Positions 8,490 through 17,016 of a stretch of DNA of 64,000 nt are shown piece after piece. This DNA comes from Pseudomonadota bacterium. Lineage in GTDB: Bacteria > Pseudomonadota > Gammaproteobacteria > Steroidobacterales > Steroidobacteraceae. Location: the NCBI GenBank assembly GCA_021847105.1, contig JAJZUT010000004.1:62001-126000 (forward strand). The letters run 5' to 3'. How positions within the stretch are numbered: position 1 is the first letter of the stretch; every line of letters starts with the position of its first letter. The translations under genes and the position numbers were made by a program. The notes below the pieces were generated by a model that saw nothing but the letters and a program-made list of their open reading frames with translations, made no database searches and was not told the DNA's origin.

Positions 8490-9694
8490 CAGGGTGTGTA
8501 CCGCCGTTCCCAGGCCGCCGCAAGACGGCTCGCCCACCAGGGGTGAGGTTCCGGTAGAACACGACGCAGTGCGGGGTCAGAGGGCATCCACGGGCTGTGC
8601 GGCAGCGCTGCGAAATGCGCCCGCTCGGCCGCGCTCAGCCGCTTCAGGTCGAGCACCGTCGGTCCGCCCAGATACCGGATGTTGCCCGCGCGAGCCTGCG
8701 CGGCTGGCGAGAGCAGAAAGTTCGCCACCACCATCGCGCCGGCCTTGTGCGGCGAGTTGTACGGAATCGCAACGAAACTGGTATTGCCGATGGTGCCGCG
8801 CCTGAGCACATAGCTTCGCACCGTTCTCGGCAGGCGTCCGGCCGCAACATCCGCGGCCGCCTCGGTCGGACTGAACGAGGGCATCAGATCGATCTCCCCG
8901 TCCTCGAGCAGCTGGCGCTCGGCCGGCCCACTCACCGGAAACTCCCGGCCGCCGCGCCACAGATACGGTCGCAGTTGATCGAACCACTTCCAAAGCGGAG
9001 CGGTCACTTGTGCAAAGAGCGCCTGCGAGACCGGATGCTGCAGTACCGAAGGGTCCGGTGTCAGCGCGTAGAGCGCCTGCTCGAGGAATGCTACGCCGAG
9101 AAAGTTCTGCACCTGAGGGAACGTGAAGCGCCCCGGATGGCGCCTCGCCCAGGCGGGGAATCCCCGGATGCCGTGCGGCACATGCTTGACGTAGGCGGAG
9201 TCGTAGACGAACACGAGCTGCGCCTTGCGCCAGGGCGACTCGTAACCGTCCACCGGAACGGTGAAGTCGAATCGGTTCGATCTGTCGCGCGCATCGAGCA
9301 GCGCCGCATTCGGCAGCTGCCCGGCGAACGGTCCGTACAGCAGCCCGCGCCGCTTCAGCGCATAGAAATTCGGGCCGTTGATCCAGATCAGATCGACCGT
9401 TCCGTCGCTATCGTCACCCGCGGCCTTCTCGGCGATCACCTGCGTCACGGCCGCCGAGGTATCCTCAAGCGGCACTTGGCGCAGCGTGACGTCGCAACAG
9501 GCCGCAACCTGACGAGCCACCCAGGCAATGAACGTGTTCACTCTCTGGTCGCCGGCCCACGCATCGAAATAAACAGTCTGGCCGCGCGCCTGGCGCAGCA
9601 CTTGCTGCCACGGCTCGGCCCGCGCGCGTACGGGAACGAGGAGCCCGAGGGCGAGTACGAGTGCGCCGAGCGCGAGCAGCCACGGTCTGCTCAC
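8489..9694 (-). CDS. ynjB: ABC transporter periplasmic substrate-binding protein, YnjB-like
   Basis: 401 residues with a clear Sec signal (LLALGALVLALGLLVPVRARA, cleavage near residue 26). The mature part has the YnjB pattern: VYFDAWAGDQRVNTFIAWVA at the start, IWINGPNFYALKRRGLLYGP (about 145), and a C-terminal region ending PHPWWASRLAAAWERRY. It should capture the ligand in the periplasm for the YnjC/YnjD pair. The start overlaps the stop of the upstream radical SAM gene (ATGA) and the stop overlaps the permease start. Distant resemblance to thiamine/iron/polyamine-type cluster D binding proteins gives no reliable ligand. Confidence 0.85.
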   Translation of the reverse strand: MSRPWLLALGALVLALGLLVPVRARAEPWQQVLRQARGQTVYFDAWAGDQRVNTFIAWVARQVAACCDVTLRQVPLEDTSAAVTQVIAEKAAGDDSDGTVDLIWINGPNFYALKRRGLLYGPFAGQLPNAALLDARDRSNRFDFTVPVDGYESPWRKAQLVFVYDSAYVKHVPHGIRGFPAWARRHPGRFTFPQVQNFLGVAFLEQALYALTPDPSVLQHPVSQALFAQVTAPLWKWFDQLRPYLWRGGREFPVSGPAERQLLEDGEIDLMPSFSPTEAAADVAAGRLPRTVRSYVLRRGTIGNTSFVAIPYNSPHKAGAMVVANFLLSPAAQARAGNIRYLGGPTVLDLKRLSAAERAHFAALPHSPWMPSDPALRRVLPEPHPWWASRLAAAWERRYTP

Positions 9695-10758
9695 AGTGAC
9701 GCGGCCCGCTGTGCGGCTCGCCGGGCTCGCGCGGCCGCGAGCACCGGTGCCAGCATCGCTTCGTGGAAGCGGTCACAACCGATGCAAAGGTTGCCGTATG
9801 ACGTCCCCTTTGGCGTCACAGTATGAGAGGCGGCGATGAACTGCTCTTCGCTCCAGCCATAGGCGAGCCCCATTCGTTCGGGATGTCCTTGTGCGATCGC
9901 GGTGTACGCAGGTTCCTGCGCCAGCGAATCCAGGATGCAGATCAACTCATCCTCCAGCAGAGAGCCGAGCGGTAGACGGGTCTTGATGCAGCACGGATAC
10001 ACGTTGCCGTCTGGGTCGATGGACACTTCCGAGCCGTTGTACCGATGCTGCAGGAAATTGAGTCCACCCGACCAACGGTTACAGAAATTATCGGCGATCG
10101 TCGCGCTCGACAAGCCGTTCTCCCACGCTCGGCCTCGTGGCCACAGCCGGCCGATCCACGTCTCGGGCGTCGCGCCGAAGAAACTGTAGTACGGACCAGC
10201 GGTGTCAGAACCTGCCGGTACAGCCGGCACCGCCGTCTCGGCACTACGCAGGCCATGCGCTTCGAATAGGCGCGTCAGTCGCTCACGGAATGCGCTCTGA
10301 CGGGCCTCTCCTTGCATGCCGGAGTGATAGTCATCGATTCCCGAGACGGAGATGGTCCCCACCCCGAGTGCGAGCAGTTCATCGACGATCTGATCCGTCA
10401 GCAGATCCCCGGTCGTCTGTACCAGCAGCTCCACGCCGCCCCGCTCGGCGTAACGCGCGCGGATGCGCCTCAGCGCCGGATACAGCACGCGCAGACGCAC
10501 CGGCTCGAGCAGCACTTCGCCGCCAGCAAGAATGATTCGTCCGCGCCGCTGCGGCAAGCTGCCGTCCGGCAGAGGATGTTGCCGATCCAGATAGCTCATC
10601 CGCTGGGGCAGATGCTCAACGATGCGCGGCATGTGAGCGGCCGCCTCGCTGACCACGGTCTCGAGTGCTCCGCGCACGTAGGGCCTGAATCGCGCTTCAT
10701 AACAGTGGCGGCACTTGCGGTGACACGCCCAGCACAACACGTAGTAAATGGATTCCAC
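9691..10758 (-). CDS. Radical SAM protein, operon leader of the YnjBCD-glycosyltransferase cluster
   Basis: 355 residues from a GTG. The [4Fe-4S]/SAM motif lies right at the N-terminus: CHRKCRHC (Cys12-x3-Cys16-x2-Cys19), followed by [11 protein letters not shown], the GGE motif, at about 76-86. The C-terminal part has a SPASM-like arrangement: [20 protein letters not shown] and then NLCIGCDRF near the end, which could bind an auxiliary cluster. The reaction is unknown; SPASM-type enzymes usually modify peptides or other enzymes. It is the first gene of the minus-strand operon and is divergent from the bufferin operon across a 275 bp spacer. No Shine-Dalgarno is obvious and no ATG lies upstream in frame before a stop, so the start is moderately certain. 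Confidence 0.8.
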   Translation of the reverse strand: MESIYYVLCWACHRKCRHCYEARFRPYVRGALETVVSEAAAHMPRIVEHLPQRMSYLDRQHPLPDGSLPQRRGRIILAGGEVLLEPVRLRVLYPALRRIRARYAERGGVELLVQTTGDLLTDQIVDELLALGVGTISVSGIDDYHSGMQGEARQSAFRERLTRLFEAHGLRSAETAVPAVPAGSDTAGPYYSFFGATPETWIGRLWPRGRAWENGLSSATIADNFCNRWSGGLNFLQHRYNGSEVSIDPDGNVYPCCIKTRLPLGSLLEDELICILDSLAQEPAYTAIAQGHPERMGLAYGWSEEQFIAASHTVTPKGTSYGNLCIGCDRFHEAMLAPVLAAARARRAAQRAASL

Positions 10759-10929
10759 TGGACTATAACGCCTTTCGCTGCCGATCCCGCTCCACGGGCG
10801 ACCGACGGACGTCCGACTGCAGGTGTTGCCATCGGCCGCCTGGAGCCCCCGCCCGGTTCGGACCTCGTGTCACCGCGCGACGGTCCACCGACCGTTCCCG
10901 GGGCCAGTCTAGTGTGATCCGAGCGCGCT

Positions 10930-10955
10930 GTAACCTTTTGCCCGCCCAGTGCGAA
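10930..10955 (+). promoter_or_regulatory. ECF sigma-F-type promoter of the bufferin operon
   Basis: GTAACC at 10930-10935 and CGAA at 10952-10955 are separated by exactly 16 nt. GTAACC-N16-CGAA is the promoter consensus I recall for the SigF/NrsF ECF regulon of Caulobacter, which controls bufferin-type genes (DUF2282-DUF692-DUF2063) and responds to copper and other oxidising metals. The start codon of bufA lies about 70 nt downstream. The motif is read directly; its use by a SigF homologue is inference because no sigma factor gene is in the window. Confidence 0.65.
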
Positions 10956-11033
10956 TTTACCATCAGCACCGGCCATTCACCGGAGCGCATCGATCCACCG
11001 GTCCCATCGGCACACCTACACGGAGAAATCGCC

Positions 11034-11384
11034 ATGTCCACTCGTACCGCATCTCTCGCCATCGCCGGCGCCCTCGCCACCGCCGTCGCCGCCCTGAGCG
11101 GCCCGCCCGCCCTCGCCGGGGGCATGGCGATGAATCCCCGCGCACACACCATGGCCGAACTACACACGGGCCGATTCGTGCGTTGCTTCGGAGTCGCCCT
11201 CGCCGGCCACAACGACTGCTACGCTGGCCCGGGCACCACCTGCGCCGGTACGGCCACCCACAACTATCAGGGTAATGCCTTCAAGCTCGTGCCCACCGGG
11301 ACCTGCACGGCAATCCATACCCCCTACGTCACCATCGTGGACGGTCACGGCAGCCTCAACCGGATCACCGAAGGCAGCCGCTAG
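11034..11384 (+). CDS. bufA1: BufA1-type periplasmic bufferin (DUF2282 metallophore)
   Basis: 116 residues with an N-terminal signal ([20 protein letters not shown], cleavage near 28). The mature part keeps the family pattern: [22 protein letters not shown], and [14 protein letters not shown], giving four cysteines at 51, 62, 70 and 91. In characterised bufferins these cysteines are the substrate of the MNIO enzyme BufB, which converts some into thiooxazoles or similar heterocycles that bind copper in the periplasm. The ATG at 11034 was chosen for the GGAG ribosome site at 11022-11025 and because it starts the signal peptide. It is first in a bufA-bufB-bufC operon behind an ECF-type promoter. 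Confidence 0.92.
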   Translation: MSTRTASLAIAGALATAVAALSGPPALAGGMAMNPRAHTMAELHTGRFVRCFGVALAGHNDCYAGPGTTCAGTATHNYQGNAFKLVPTGTCTAIHTPYVTIVDGHGSLNRITEGSR

Positions 11385-11429
11385 GGCAACCGCAGGCTCA
11401 AGCCCCCAACCCTGCAACCGGCGCACCCG

Positions 11430-12314
11430 ATGTCTGCACCGTTCTCGCACCGCGACATTCCTGCCCGAGCCGGTGTCGGGCTTAAGGCCCACCACTATCG
11501 GGCGATTCTCGAGTCGCGGCCCGATATCGGCTTCTTCGAGGTGCACGCCGAAAACTACATGGGTGCCGGCGGGCCGCCGCACCGCTACCTGACCGAGATC
11601 CGCTCGCACTATCCGCTCTGCCTGCACGGGGTAGGGCTCTCGATCGGTGCCGATGCGCCTCTCGATCCGCAGCATCTGCGGCGGCTCGCCGAACTGCTCT
11701 GCCGCTACGAACCGGCGCTGTTCTCCGAACACCTCGCCTGGTCGTCACACGGGGGGCATTTCTTCAACGACTTGCTCCCCGTGCCCTATACGAAGGCGAC
11801 GCTATACCGGGTGTGCGAGCACATCGATCAAGTACAGCAGCGGCTCGGTCGTCAGATGCTCCTCGAGAACCCCTCGACCTACCTCACGTTCGCGGCAAAT
11901 AGTTACGAGGAAGGGGAATTCCTCGGCGAGATCGCCCGCCGCAGCGGCTGTGCGCTGCTCCTCGATGTCAATAATGTGCTGGTGGCGTGTACCAACCAGC
12001 AGTGGGATCCACTGCGCTACCTCGACCGCTTCCCCATGGCACATGTTCGCCAAATCCACCTTGCCGGCCACGCCCGCGATGTCGATGCACGCGGGCGCAC
12101 CGTGCTCATTGACTCACATGACCGGCCCATCGACGTCGCCGTCTGGGAACTCTACAGCCGGGCGATCGCCGTACTCGGTCCGACCCCGACGCTGATTGAA
12201 TGGGATCAGAACCTGCCTGAGTGGCCCGCACTTCACGCCGAGGCGGCGCGCGCCGAGGCGCACCTGCTGGCCCCCCCTCACCGAAAGGCGTGCCGCCATG
12301 CCGCCCTGGGCTGA
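11430..12314 (+). CDS. bufB: BufB, MNIO-family (DUF692) bufferin-modifying enzyme
   Basis: 294 residues, the usual size. It is a TIM-barrel multinuclear non-heme iron oxidase: GVGLKAHHY, FFEVHAENYM, LHGVGLSIG, FSEHLAWSSHGG, LLENPSTYL, LLLDVNNVLV and QIHLAGHA carry the conserved His, Glu, Asp and Asn ligands. It would oxidise cysteines of BufA1 before export. The gene follows bufA by 45 nt and overlaps bufC by 17 bp. Little Shine-Dalgarno signal is seen before the ATG. The surrounding order is the known buf order, so substrate assignment is strong by context. Confidence 0.92.
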   Translation: MSAPFSHRDIPARAGVGLKAHHYRAILESRPDIGFFEVHAENYMGAGGPPHRYLTEIRSHYPLCLHGVGLSIGADAPLDPQHLRRLAELLCRYEPALFSEHLAWSSHGGHFFNDLLPVPYTKATLYRVCEHIDQVQQRLGRQMLLENPSTYLTFAANSYEEGEFLGEIARRSGCALLLDVNNVLVACTNQQWDPLRYLDRFPMAHVRQIHLAGHARDVDARGRTVLIDSHDRPIDVAVWELYSRAIAVLGPTPTLIEWDQNLPEWPALHAEAARAEAHLLAPPHRKACRHAALG

Positions 12315-13065
12315 TCTGCAGTCGACTTTCGCCGCGGCCCTGCGCGACCCGCAGCATCCCGTTCCGAGCGGTTGCATCGGACCGGACGGTGCTCCCGATG
12401 CGAAGCGCTTTGCGATCTACCGCAACAACGTTGCATCGAGTCTGATCGACTGTCTTGCCGAGAGCTATCCAGCCACACGACGCCTACTCGGCGAGGAGTG
12501 CTTTCGCGAGACGGCACGCTGGTACACCACTCAGGAACTGCCCTGCTCCCCGATATTGCTTGAATACGGAGCCAGCTTCCCGGACTTCATCGGTGAGCTC
12601 GAGCCACTGGCCGAACTGCCATACCTGGCAGACGTTGCGCGCATCGAGCGCGCATGGCTAGAGGCCTATCATGCCGCCGAGGCAACGCCCATTGCACCTG
12701 CTGTGCTCGCGCGCGTGCCGGCTCATCGGGCCGGCGAACTGTGTCTCACGCTGCACCCCACGGTCCGCATCGTTCGCTCGCGCTTTGCGGCCTTGAGCAT
12801 CTGGCAGCTGAATGTCGCCGCGGCAAATCTGCGACCCATTCCGCTCGAGGCACGCGGCGAGGACGCCCTGCTGTGCCGCCCCGCCGCAGAAGTGTATGCG
12901 CGAGCCATGCCAGAGGGCGGCGCGGAGTTCATCTGTGCACTCGCCGCTGGCGAGCCGCTCGGACTGGCCGCCGAGCGCGCCGGGGGCGCATGCATCAATT
13001 TCGACCTGACGGAACACCTGACTGCGCTGCTGGAAGGCGGCTTGATCATCGATGCGCGGCTGTAA
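12298..13065 (+). CDS. bufC: BufC (DUF2063), bufferin enzyme partner protein
   Basis: 255 residues. The N-terminal DUF2063 domain reads LQSTFAAALRDP, then KRFAIYRNNVASSLIDCL, with FPATRRLLGE-like SYPATRRLLGEECF after it; the C-terminal half is a second small domain. The family was once labelled a putative DNA-binding domain but in bufferin and related MNIO systems it acts as the partner that presents the precursor peptide to BufB. The ATG at 12298 lies inside the end of bufB, so the two are translationally linked. The fourth gene often found in such operons, a DoxX-type membrane protein (bufD), is absent; a 404 bp non-coding gap follows. Confidence 0.88.
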   Translation: MPPWADLQSTFAAALRDPQHPVPSGCIGPDGAPDAKRFAIYRNNVASSLIDCLAESYPATRRLLGEECFRETARWYTTQELPCSPILLEYGASFPDFIGELEPLAELPYLADVARIERAWLEAYHAAEATPIAPAVLARVPAHRAGELCLTLHPTVRIVRSRFAALSIWQLNVAAANLRPIPLEARGEDALLCRPAAEVYARAMPEGGAEFICALAAGEPLGLAAERAGGACINFDLTEHLTALLEGGLIIDARL

Positions 13066-13469
13066 CGGCGGCGGTACACCCACGGCCCGCAGCGCACGCG
13101 CTCGCTCAAATCCGTTGCCTGTGCGAACGCAGCCTGAAAGCGCGACATGGCATCCAGTGCGCTCGGCGTCGCGGACGATGCAAAACGATCCGCACATCGA
13201 CCCGGTTGACCCTGCTGATCGTGGTGCCCCTGGCGGGCGCTCTATCTTCGATATCTCGCAACATCATGCTCGAGCGCTTGCCGCGCTCAGGCATCGCCCC
13301 GTCGCCGCAAGCCGTTCTGCAAACTGCCTTCCGCGCTTCCGTCCCACCCTGGCACTCCAAATGCCCGCAGCCCGGATGCTTCGCGACGGCTCGACGGTTA
13401 GCACGCACTGCAGCGACCCGCTGCACCGCCGGCAGCCGGCAGCACGACGTCCATCACTTGATCGGCCGC
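13066..13469. other. Intergenic gap between bufC and the acyl-AMP ligase
   Basis: The 404 bp between convergent genes hold no frame with protein-like composition on either strand; open frames here read as basic, low-complexity shadow translations. No clear stem followed by a T run was found. I see nothing that can be assigned; a degraded gene remnant is possible. Confidence 0.5.
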
Positions 13470-15440
13470 TCAGGCCGCAGCCGCCAGCCGCTCTTGTAGC
13501 TGATGCGCCAGTTCGACAATGGTTGGAAAATCGAACAGCTCCGGCAGATCGATCTTACCGGGGTACTCCCGATCGATCTGCTCGTGAATCTCGATGAGCT
13601 TCAGTGAACTCGCGCCGAGATCAAACAGGTTGTCGGTGAGTTCGACCCGCCGGCCGCCGAGCGCTGTCTCGCAGATGCGGGTGAGCACCGCCTCGATCTC
13701 GCTGCGGGCTGCGGTCTCGGGCGCGCGCTGCGCAGAGCGCAGCGCGGCAAGTGCCCGGCGCGACTCATCGAACTGACCGTCAACAAAGCTCGCCACCAAA
13801 GCATAACGCTGCACTTTGCCACTGGTGGTCTTCGGCATACGGTTGACGGGCACCACCTCTGCCACTTCAAGTCCGGTCTGTTCGTTGATCCGGCGCGCCG
13901 CGGCGCCCGCAATCGGCAGGAATTCCTCCGCCGCGCCCCGATACAGCACGAACAGCACCAGTTGCTCGAGCGCTTCATCGTCGCGGCGCACGCCGGCGGC
14001 GGCCACCTTGCCAAGTTCGAGCCCGGGAAGTGTCTCGAGGATCGCTTCCAAGTCGTGCGGATAGTAGTTTTGACCGTTGATGAAAATGATGTCCTTGGCC
14101 CGCCCCGAAACATACAGCTCGCCGCCCTGGATCAGCGCCAGATCGCCGGTGCGCAACCACCCGTCCGCGGTGAACGCTGCCGCGTTCGCTTCGGGGTTCC
14201 GGTAATAACCTCGTGTCACATTCTCACCCTGGATCTGCAGGTGCCCAACCTGCCCCTCGGGTAACGGACGATCCGCCTCATCGGTAATCCGCAGAACGCA
14301 ATTCGGTAGTGGTCGACCCTCTGAGATGAGCCGCACCGCCTCGCGTGCCGTGGGCGCAACCGGCACCACCGGTTCGCCGACGCCCAGTCGATGCCGATTC
14401 AATGCCAGGGTCCGCATCGGAGCCGCCGGCGTCGGAAAACTCACCGCGAGGGACGCCTCGGCCAGCCCGTATACGGGATACATGGCGTTGCGCGCCAGGC
14501 GTCCCGGCGCAAGGCGCGTGAGAAACTGCTCACAGAGCGAAGCGGAGATTGGCTCTGCGCCATTGAAGATGAGACGGACGCGCGAGAGATCGAGCCCGTC
14601 GGGCGGGCGCTCGCCGAGCCCCTTCAGGTAATGCTTGTAGCCGAAGTTCGGCGAACACAGGATCGTTGCCCGAATTCGGCTCGCGAACTCCAGCCACAGC
14701 AGCGGCCGGCGGATGAACAGATCCGTTGACATCAGGTGCGCCTGCACCCGGTTGGCGAACATGAACAAATGAAAGCCGATCAGACCCATGTCGTGCGTCA
14801 GCGGCATCCAGGAGAGACTGACGTCCTGTGGGTTGAATCCCGCGACCTCGCTCGCGCCGCGCGCATTAGCCAGAATGTTGCCGTGCGTGAGCACCACGCC
14901 CTTCGGCTGATTGGTCGAGCCGGAGGAGAACTGGATGAAGGCGACATCCTCAGGACGCGCACCGTGCACCTTGCCCGCCCGGGATATGTCCTCGAGCTGC
15001 TCGACCCGGAACGTTCGAGGACGCAGAGCTGCGAAGCGTTCAGTCTGTCCGCTCTGCTCGGCGAACGTCGCCAGGCGCTCGACGGTCCGCTGATCGCTGT
15101 ACAGAAATGGCGCATCCAGCTGCGCGGCGATTCTGAAGAACTTGTGCCGGTGCTCGGCGCTGATGCCGGCGGCGAGCGGCACCGGAATAATGCCACCGAG
15201 GAGTGCAGCCCAGAACGCGTCGATGAACTGCTCGTTCCTGCCAAGCAGCAGCAGCATCCTGTCGCCGGGCTGCGCACCGAGACGTTGCAGATGGTAAAGA
15301 ATGCCGAGCGCGCGCTCGTAGAGCTGCGCGAAACTCACGCTACGCGACTCGCGCTCGCCTTCGAGATAAGTTAGCGCCCCAGCCACAGCGCGGTTCGCTT
15401 CGATCAGTTCGGTCAGGGTGGTGACATTAAGCATCAGCAA
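13470..15440 (-). CDS. Fatty acyl-AMP ligase with fused C-terminal acyl carrier domain
   Basis: 656 residues. The adenylation domain (about 1-560) has AFIQFSSGSTNQPKGVVLTH (P-loop, about 169-188), MYPVYGLAEASLAVSFP and GWLRTGDLAL (about 429), with the FAAL-type layout of FadD32/DltA-like enzymes that form acyl-adenylates and pass the acyl group to a carrier protein rather than CoA. Residues about 575-655 form a carrier domain, with LGASSLKLIEIHEQI containing the phosphopantetheine serine. No polyketide or peptide synthase follows, so this is an orphan loading module. Two ATGs (15440, 15434) are possible starts. An FNR-type operator with a class II -10 lies about 190 bp upstream. The next gene upstream on this strand is a radical SAM/SPASM protein. 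Confidence 0.88.
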   Translation of the reverse strand: MLMLNVTTLTELIEANRAVAGALTYLEGERESRSVSFAQLYERALGILYHLQRLGAQPGDRMLLLLGRNEQFIDAFWAALLGGIIPVPLAAGISAEHRHKFFRIAAQLDAPFLYSDQRTVERLATFAEQSGQTERFAALRPRTFRVEQLEDISRAGKVHGARPEDVAFIQFSSGSTNQPKGVVLTHGNILANARGASEVAGFNPQDVSLSWMPLTHDMGLIGFHLFMFANRVQAHLMSTDLFIRRPLLWLEFASRIRATILCSPNFGYKHYLKGLGERPPDGLDLSRVRLIFNGAEPISASLCEQFLTRLAPGRLARNAMYPVYGLAEASLAVSFPTPAAPMRTLALNRHRLGVGEPVVPVAPTAREAVRLISEGRPLPNCVLRITDEADRPLPEGQVGHLQIQGENVTRGYYRNPEANAAAFTADGWLRTGDLALIQGGELYVSGRAKDIIFINGQNYYPHDLEAILETLPGLELGKVAAAGVRRDDEALEQLVLFVLYRGAAEEFLPIAGAAARRINEQTGLEVAEVVPVNRMPKTTSGKVQRYALVASFVDGQFDESRRALAALRSAQRAPETAARSEIEAVLTRICETALGGRRVELTDNLFDLGASSLKLIEIHEQIDREYPGKIDLPELFDFPTIVELAHQLQERLAAAA

Positions 15441-15598
15441 CGTTCCAATTGCCTACGGGAGGGATCTGCCATTCCGCTGCGGGGTGCTCGATCGGCACCA
15501 GCGAGACTGCAGTGGCGATGGTCGTCTGCACCCGCTGCGATGCATGCACGACGAAAGCCCCACATGAGGGTTTCACGAGCCGAGCCGCACCTTTGTTC

Positions 15599-15604
15599 AG
15601 TCTA
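15599..15604 (-). promoter_or_regulatory. -10 element of a class II FNR/CRP-type promoter for the acyl-AMP ligase
   Basis: The minus strand reads TAGACT, matching TATAAT at four of six positions. If the nearby palindrome is centred at -41.5, positions -12 to -7 fall exactly on this hexamer, with transcription starting near 15592. This gives a leader of about 150 nt before the start codon. Confidence 0.45.
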
Positions 15605-15624
15605 TCGGCTGTCCCGACCCGGCA

Positions 15625-15642
15625 AGTTGACCCAGGTCAACT
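15625..15642. promoter_or_regulatory. FNR/CRP-family palindromic operator
   Basis: AGTTGACC-CA-GGTCAACT is a perfect inverted repeat with 8 bp arms. Its core TTGAC-N4-GTCAA resembles FNR/ANR/DNR boxes (TTGAT-N4-ATCAA). It sits in the 255 bp spacer between the radical SAM gene and the acyl-AMP ligase. A full-length Crp/Fnr regulator is encoded at 33659-34378, but whether it binds here is unknown. Confidence 0.6.
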
Positions 15643-15695
15643 GCGTCGGGCAATGAGCGATTCGCCGGAGTGCCCGGCCTGCGACCTGCCTCGGT

Positions 15696-16883
15696 TCAAG
15701 ATTTGCCGTACGGTCCAGGATGCGCAGGCGCATCAGGATGTGCTCTTCCCGGCGGGTGATAGACACCGGCGGAGCGGGCGACTAGCAGATATTTTTTGAA
15801 CACGCGGTTGGTCTCTTCTTCGTATTCACTGACGGTGGATCGGTCGAGTGGCTCAAAAAAGCACGTGGGGTCCTCCTGCATGTAGTCCCCCTTATGAAAA
15901 TACGCCATCGCCCTGCATCCGCCGCAGGTGTACTGATACCGGCACCGGCCGCAGCGACCCTTCAGACGCGAGCGATCAGTGATCTCAGCAAACAGCTCGC
16001 TGGAGCGCACCAGCTCATCGAGCGGCTTGTCACGCACGCTGCCGGCGCTGAGCGCATCGAGCAATACCGGACACACCGACACCTCCCCCTCGGCGTTGAT
16101 CGTGAGCCAGCTGCCGATCCAGCAGCCAATCGCCGGATTCTGCGGCACGGTATTGTTGCGTGCGCCGCCGGAGGCCTGGGCGTGCAGCTCCGGGGAGAGG
16201 AAAAACGGCGTGTAGCTGACATACCCGTGCGGGTTGCGGCGCAGTGCAGGATGGAAGTGCTCGCGCAGATCGTTCTTGTCGAACCGCAGCTCCTCCCAGC
16301 AGCCCGAACCCGAACCGCGTGGCACTAGAGGCGAGCGGTTGTAGGAAATGTTGTTTTTGACGATGAATTCAATCGTCCTGCCAAAGCTTGCGGTATTGTA
16401 CTTACCAATCGTGATCACGACATGTTGCCCGAGGCCAAGCTCGACGCAGTCCTTCAGCACCTGCAGCGTCCGATCCGACTCCGCGTCCCGGCTTGCCCGG
16501 TTTTCTTCATCTATGGCATTCAGGCCCACGACGATCCGCGCCTTGCCTGCCGTCACGTCGCGGATTTTCTCAAGCCGCTGCCGCGTGAGCTTCTTGCAGT
16601 TGCTCAATACCGAGCACTTGTAGCCCATGTCGACCGTAAGGCGTAGCAGATCGAGCGCGTCTTTACGCAGCAGAAACTCCCCGCCGCTCCAGCCGATGGT
16701 GTGTACCCCGAGACGCTTGGCCGGCTCGAGCATCCGGTCCCGAATCTCCTCCAGCGTGAGCTCCTTGAGCACGCTGCGGCGCACCTTTTTTGCATCATTG
16801 CTGCCGGTCATGCAGGCCGGACAACGCAAATTGCAGCGTCGCGTGGCCTCGAAGTAGACGACCTGAAACTGGTACTGCACCAT
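15696..16883 (-). CDS. Radical SAM/SPASM domain protein
   Basis: 395 residues. EATRRCNLRCPACMTG places the cluster cysteines at 17, 21 and 24, and IGWSGGEFLLR is the GGE motif. The C-terminal SPASM region is rich in cysteine: GCWIGSWLTINAEGEVSVCP, then GRCGRCRYQYTCGGCRAMAY and a final Cys in DPTCFFEP, enough for two auxiliary clusters. Such enzymes include peptide-modifying maturases and the heme-modifying NirJ/AhbD group; the subfamily cannot be fixed by eye. No small precursor peptide gene was found beside it. The ATG at 16883 has a strong GGGAGGCGAGG-like ribosome site, and a promoter is visible in the 133 bp upstream. GC content is visibly lower than in neighbours. Confidence 0.82.
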   Translation of the reverse strand: MVQYQFQVVYFEATRRCNLRCPACMTGSNDAKKVRRSVLKELTLEEIRDRMLEPAKRLGVHTIGWSGGEFLLRKDALDLLRLTVDMGYKCSVLSNCKKLTRQRLEKIRDVTAGKARIVVGLNAIDEENRASRDAESDRTLQVLKDCVELGLGQHVVITIGKYNTASFGRTIEFIVKNNISYNRSPLVPRGSGSGCWEELRFDKNDLREHFHPALRRNPHGYVSYTPFFLSPELHAQASGGARNNTVPQNPAIGCWIGSWLTINAEGEVSVCPVLLDALSAGSVRDKPLDELVRSSELFAEITDRSRLKGRCGRCRYQYTCGGCRAMAYFHKGDYMQEDPTCFFEPLDRSTVSEYEEETNRVFKKYLLVARSAGVYHPPGRAHPDAPAHPGPYGKS

Positions 16884-16931
16884 AAAATGCCTCGCCTCCC
16901 GTGCGCAGACGCTTTACCCGCGGCGTTTTTT

Positions 16932-16960
16932 GATTTAGGCCGCCACGGCGAGGGTGTCAA
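16932..16960 (-). promoter_or_regulatory. Sigma-70-like promoter of the radical SAM/SPASM gene
   Basis: On the minus strand TTGACA (16960-16955) is a perfect -35, followed after 17 nt by TAAATC (16937-16932), a weak -10. Transcription would begin near 16925, leaving about a 40 nt leader with a purine-rich ribosome site before the ATG at 16883. Confidence 0.45.
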
Positions 16961-17016
16961 TCCGAGCGCGAAGCGCAGCAGACAAAAGTCAATTTGCCGC
17001 CGCAGCCGCCCCTCCC

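Noticed and set aside
10759..10767. Leaderless start for the radical SAM gene, from TATAGT three bases before its GTG
   Set aside because: No -35 at proper distance, and transcription would have to start inside the coding sequence; the match is probably chance.
13106..13426. A possible small gene in the gap after bufC
   Set aside because: The frame has no ribosome site and reads as basic low-complexity sequence typical of shadow frames.
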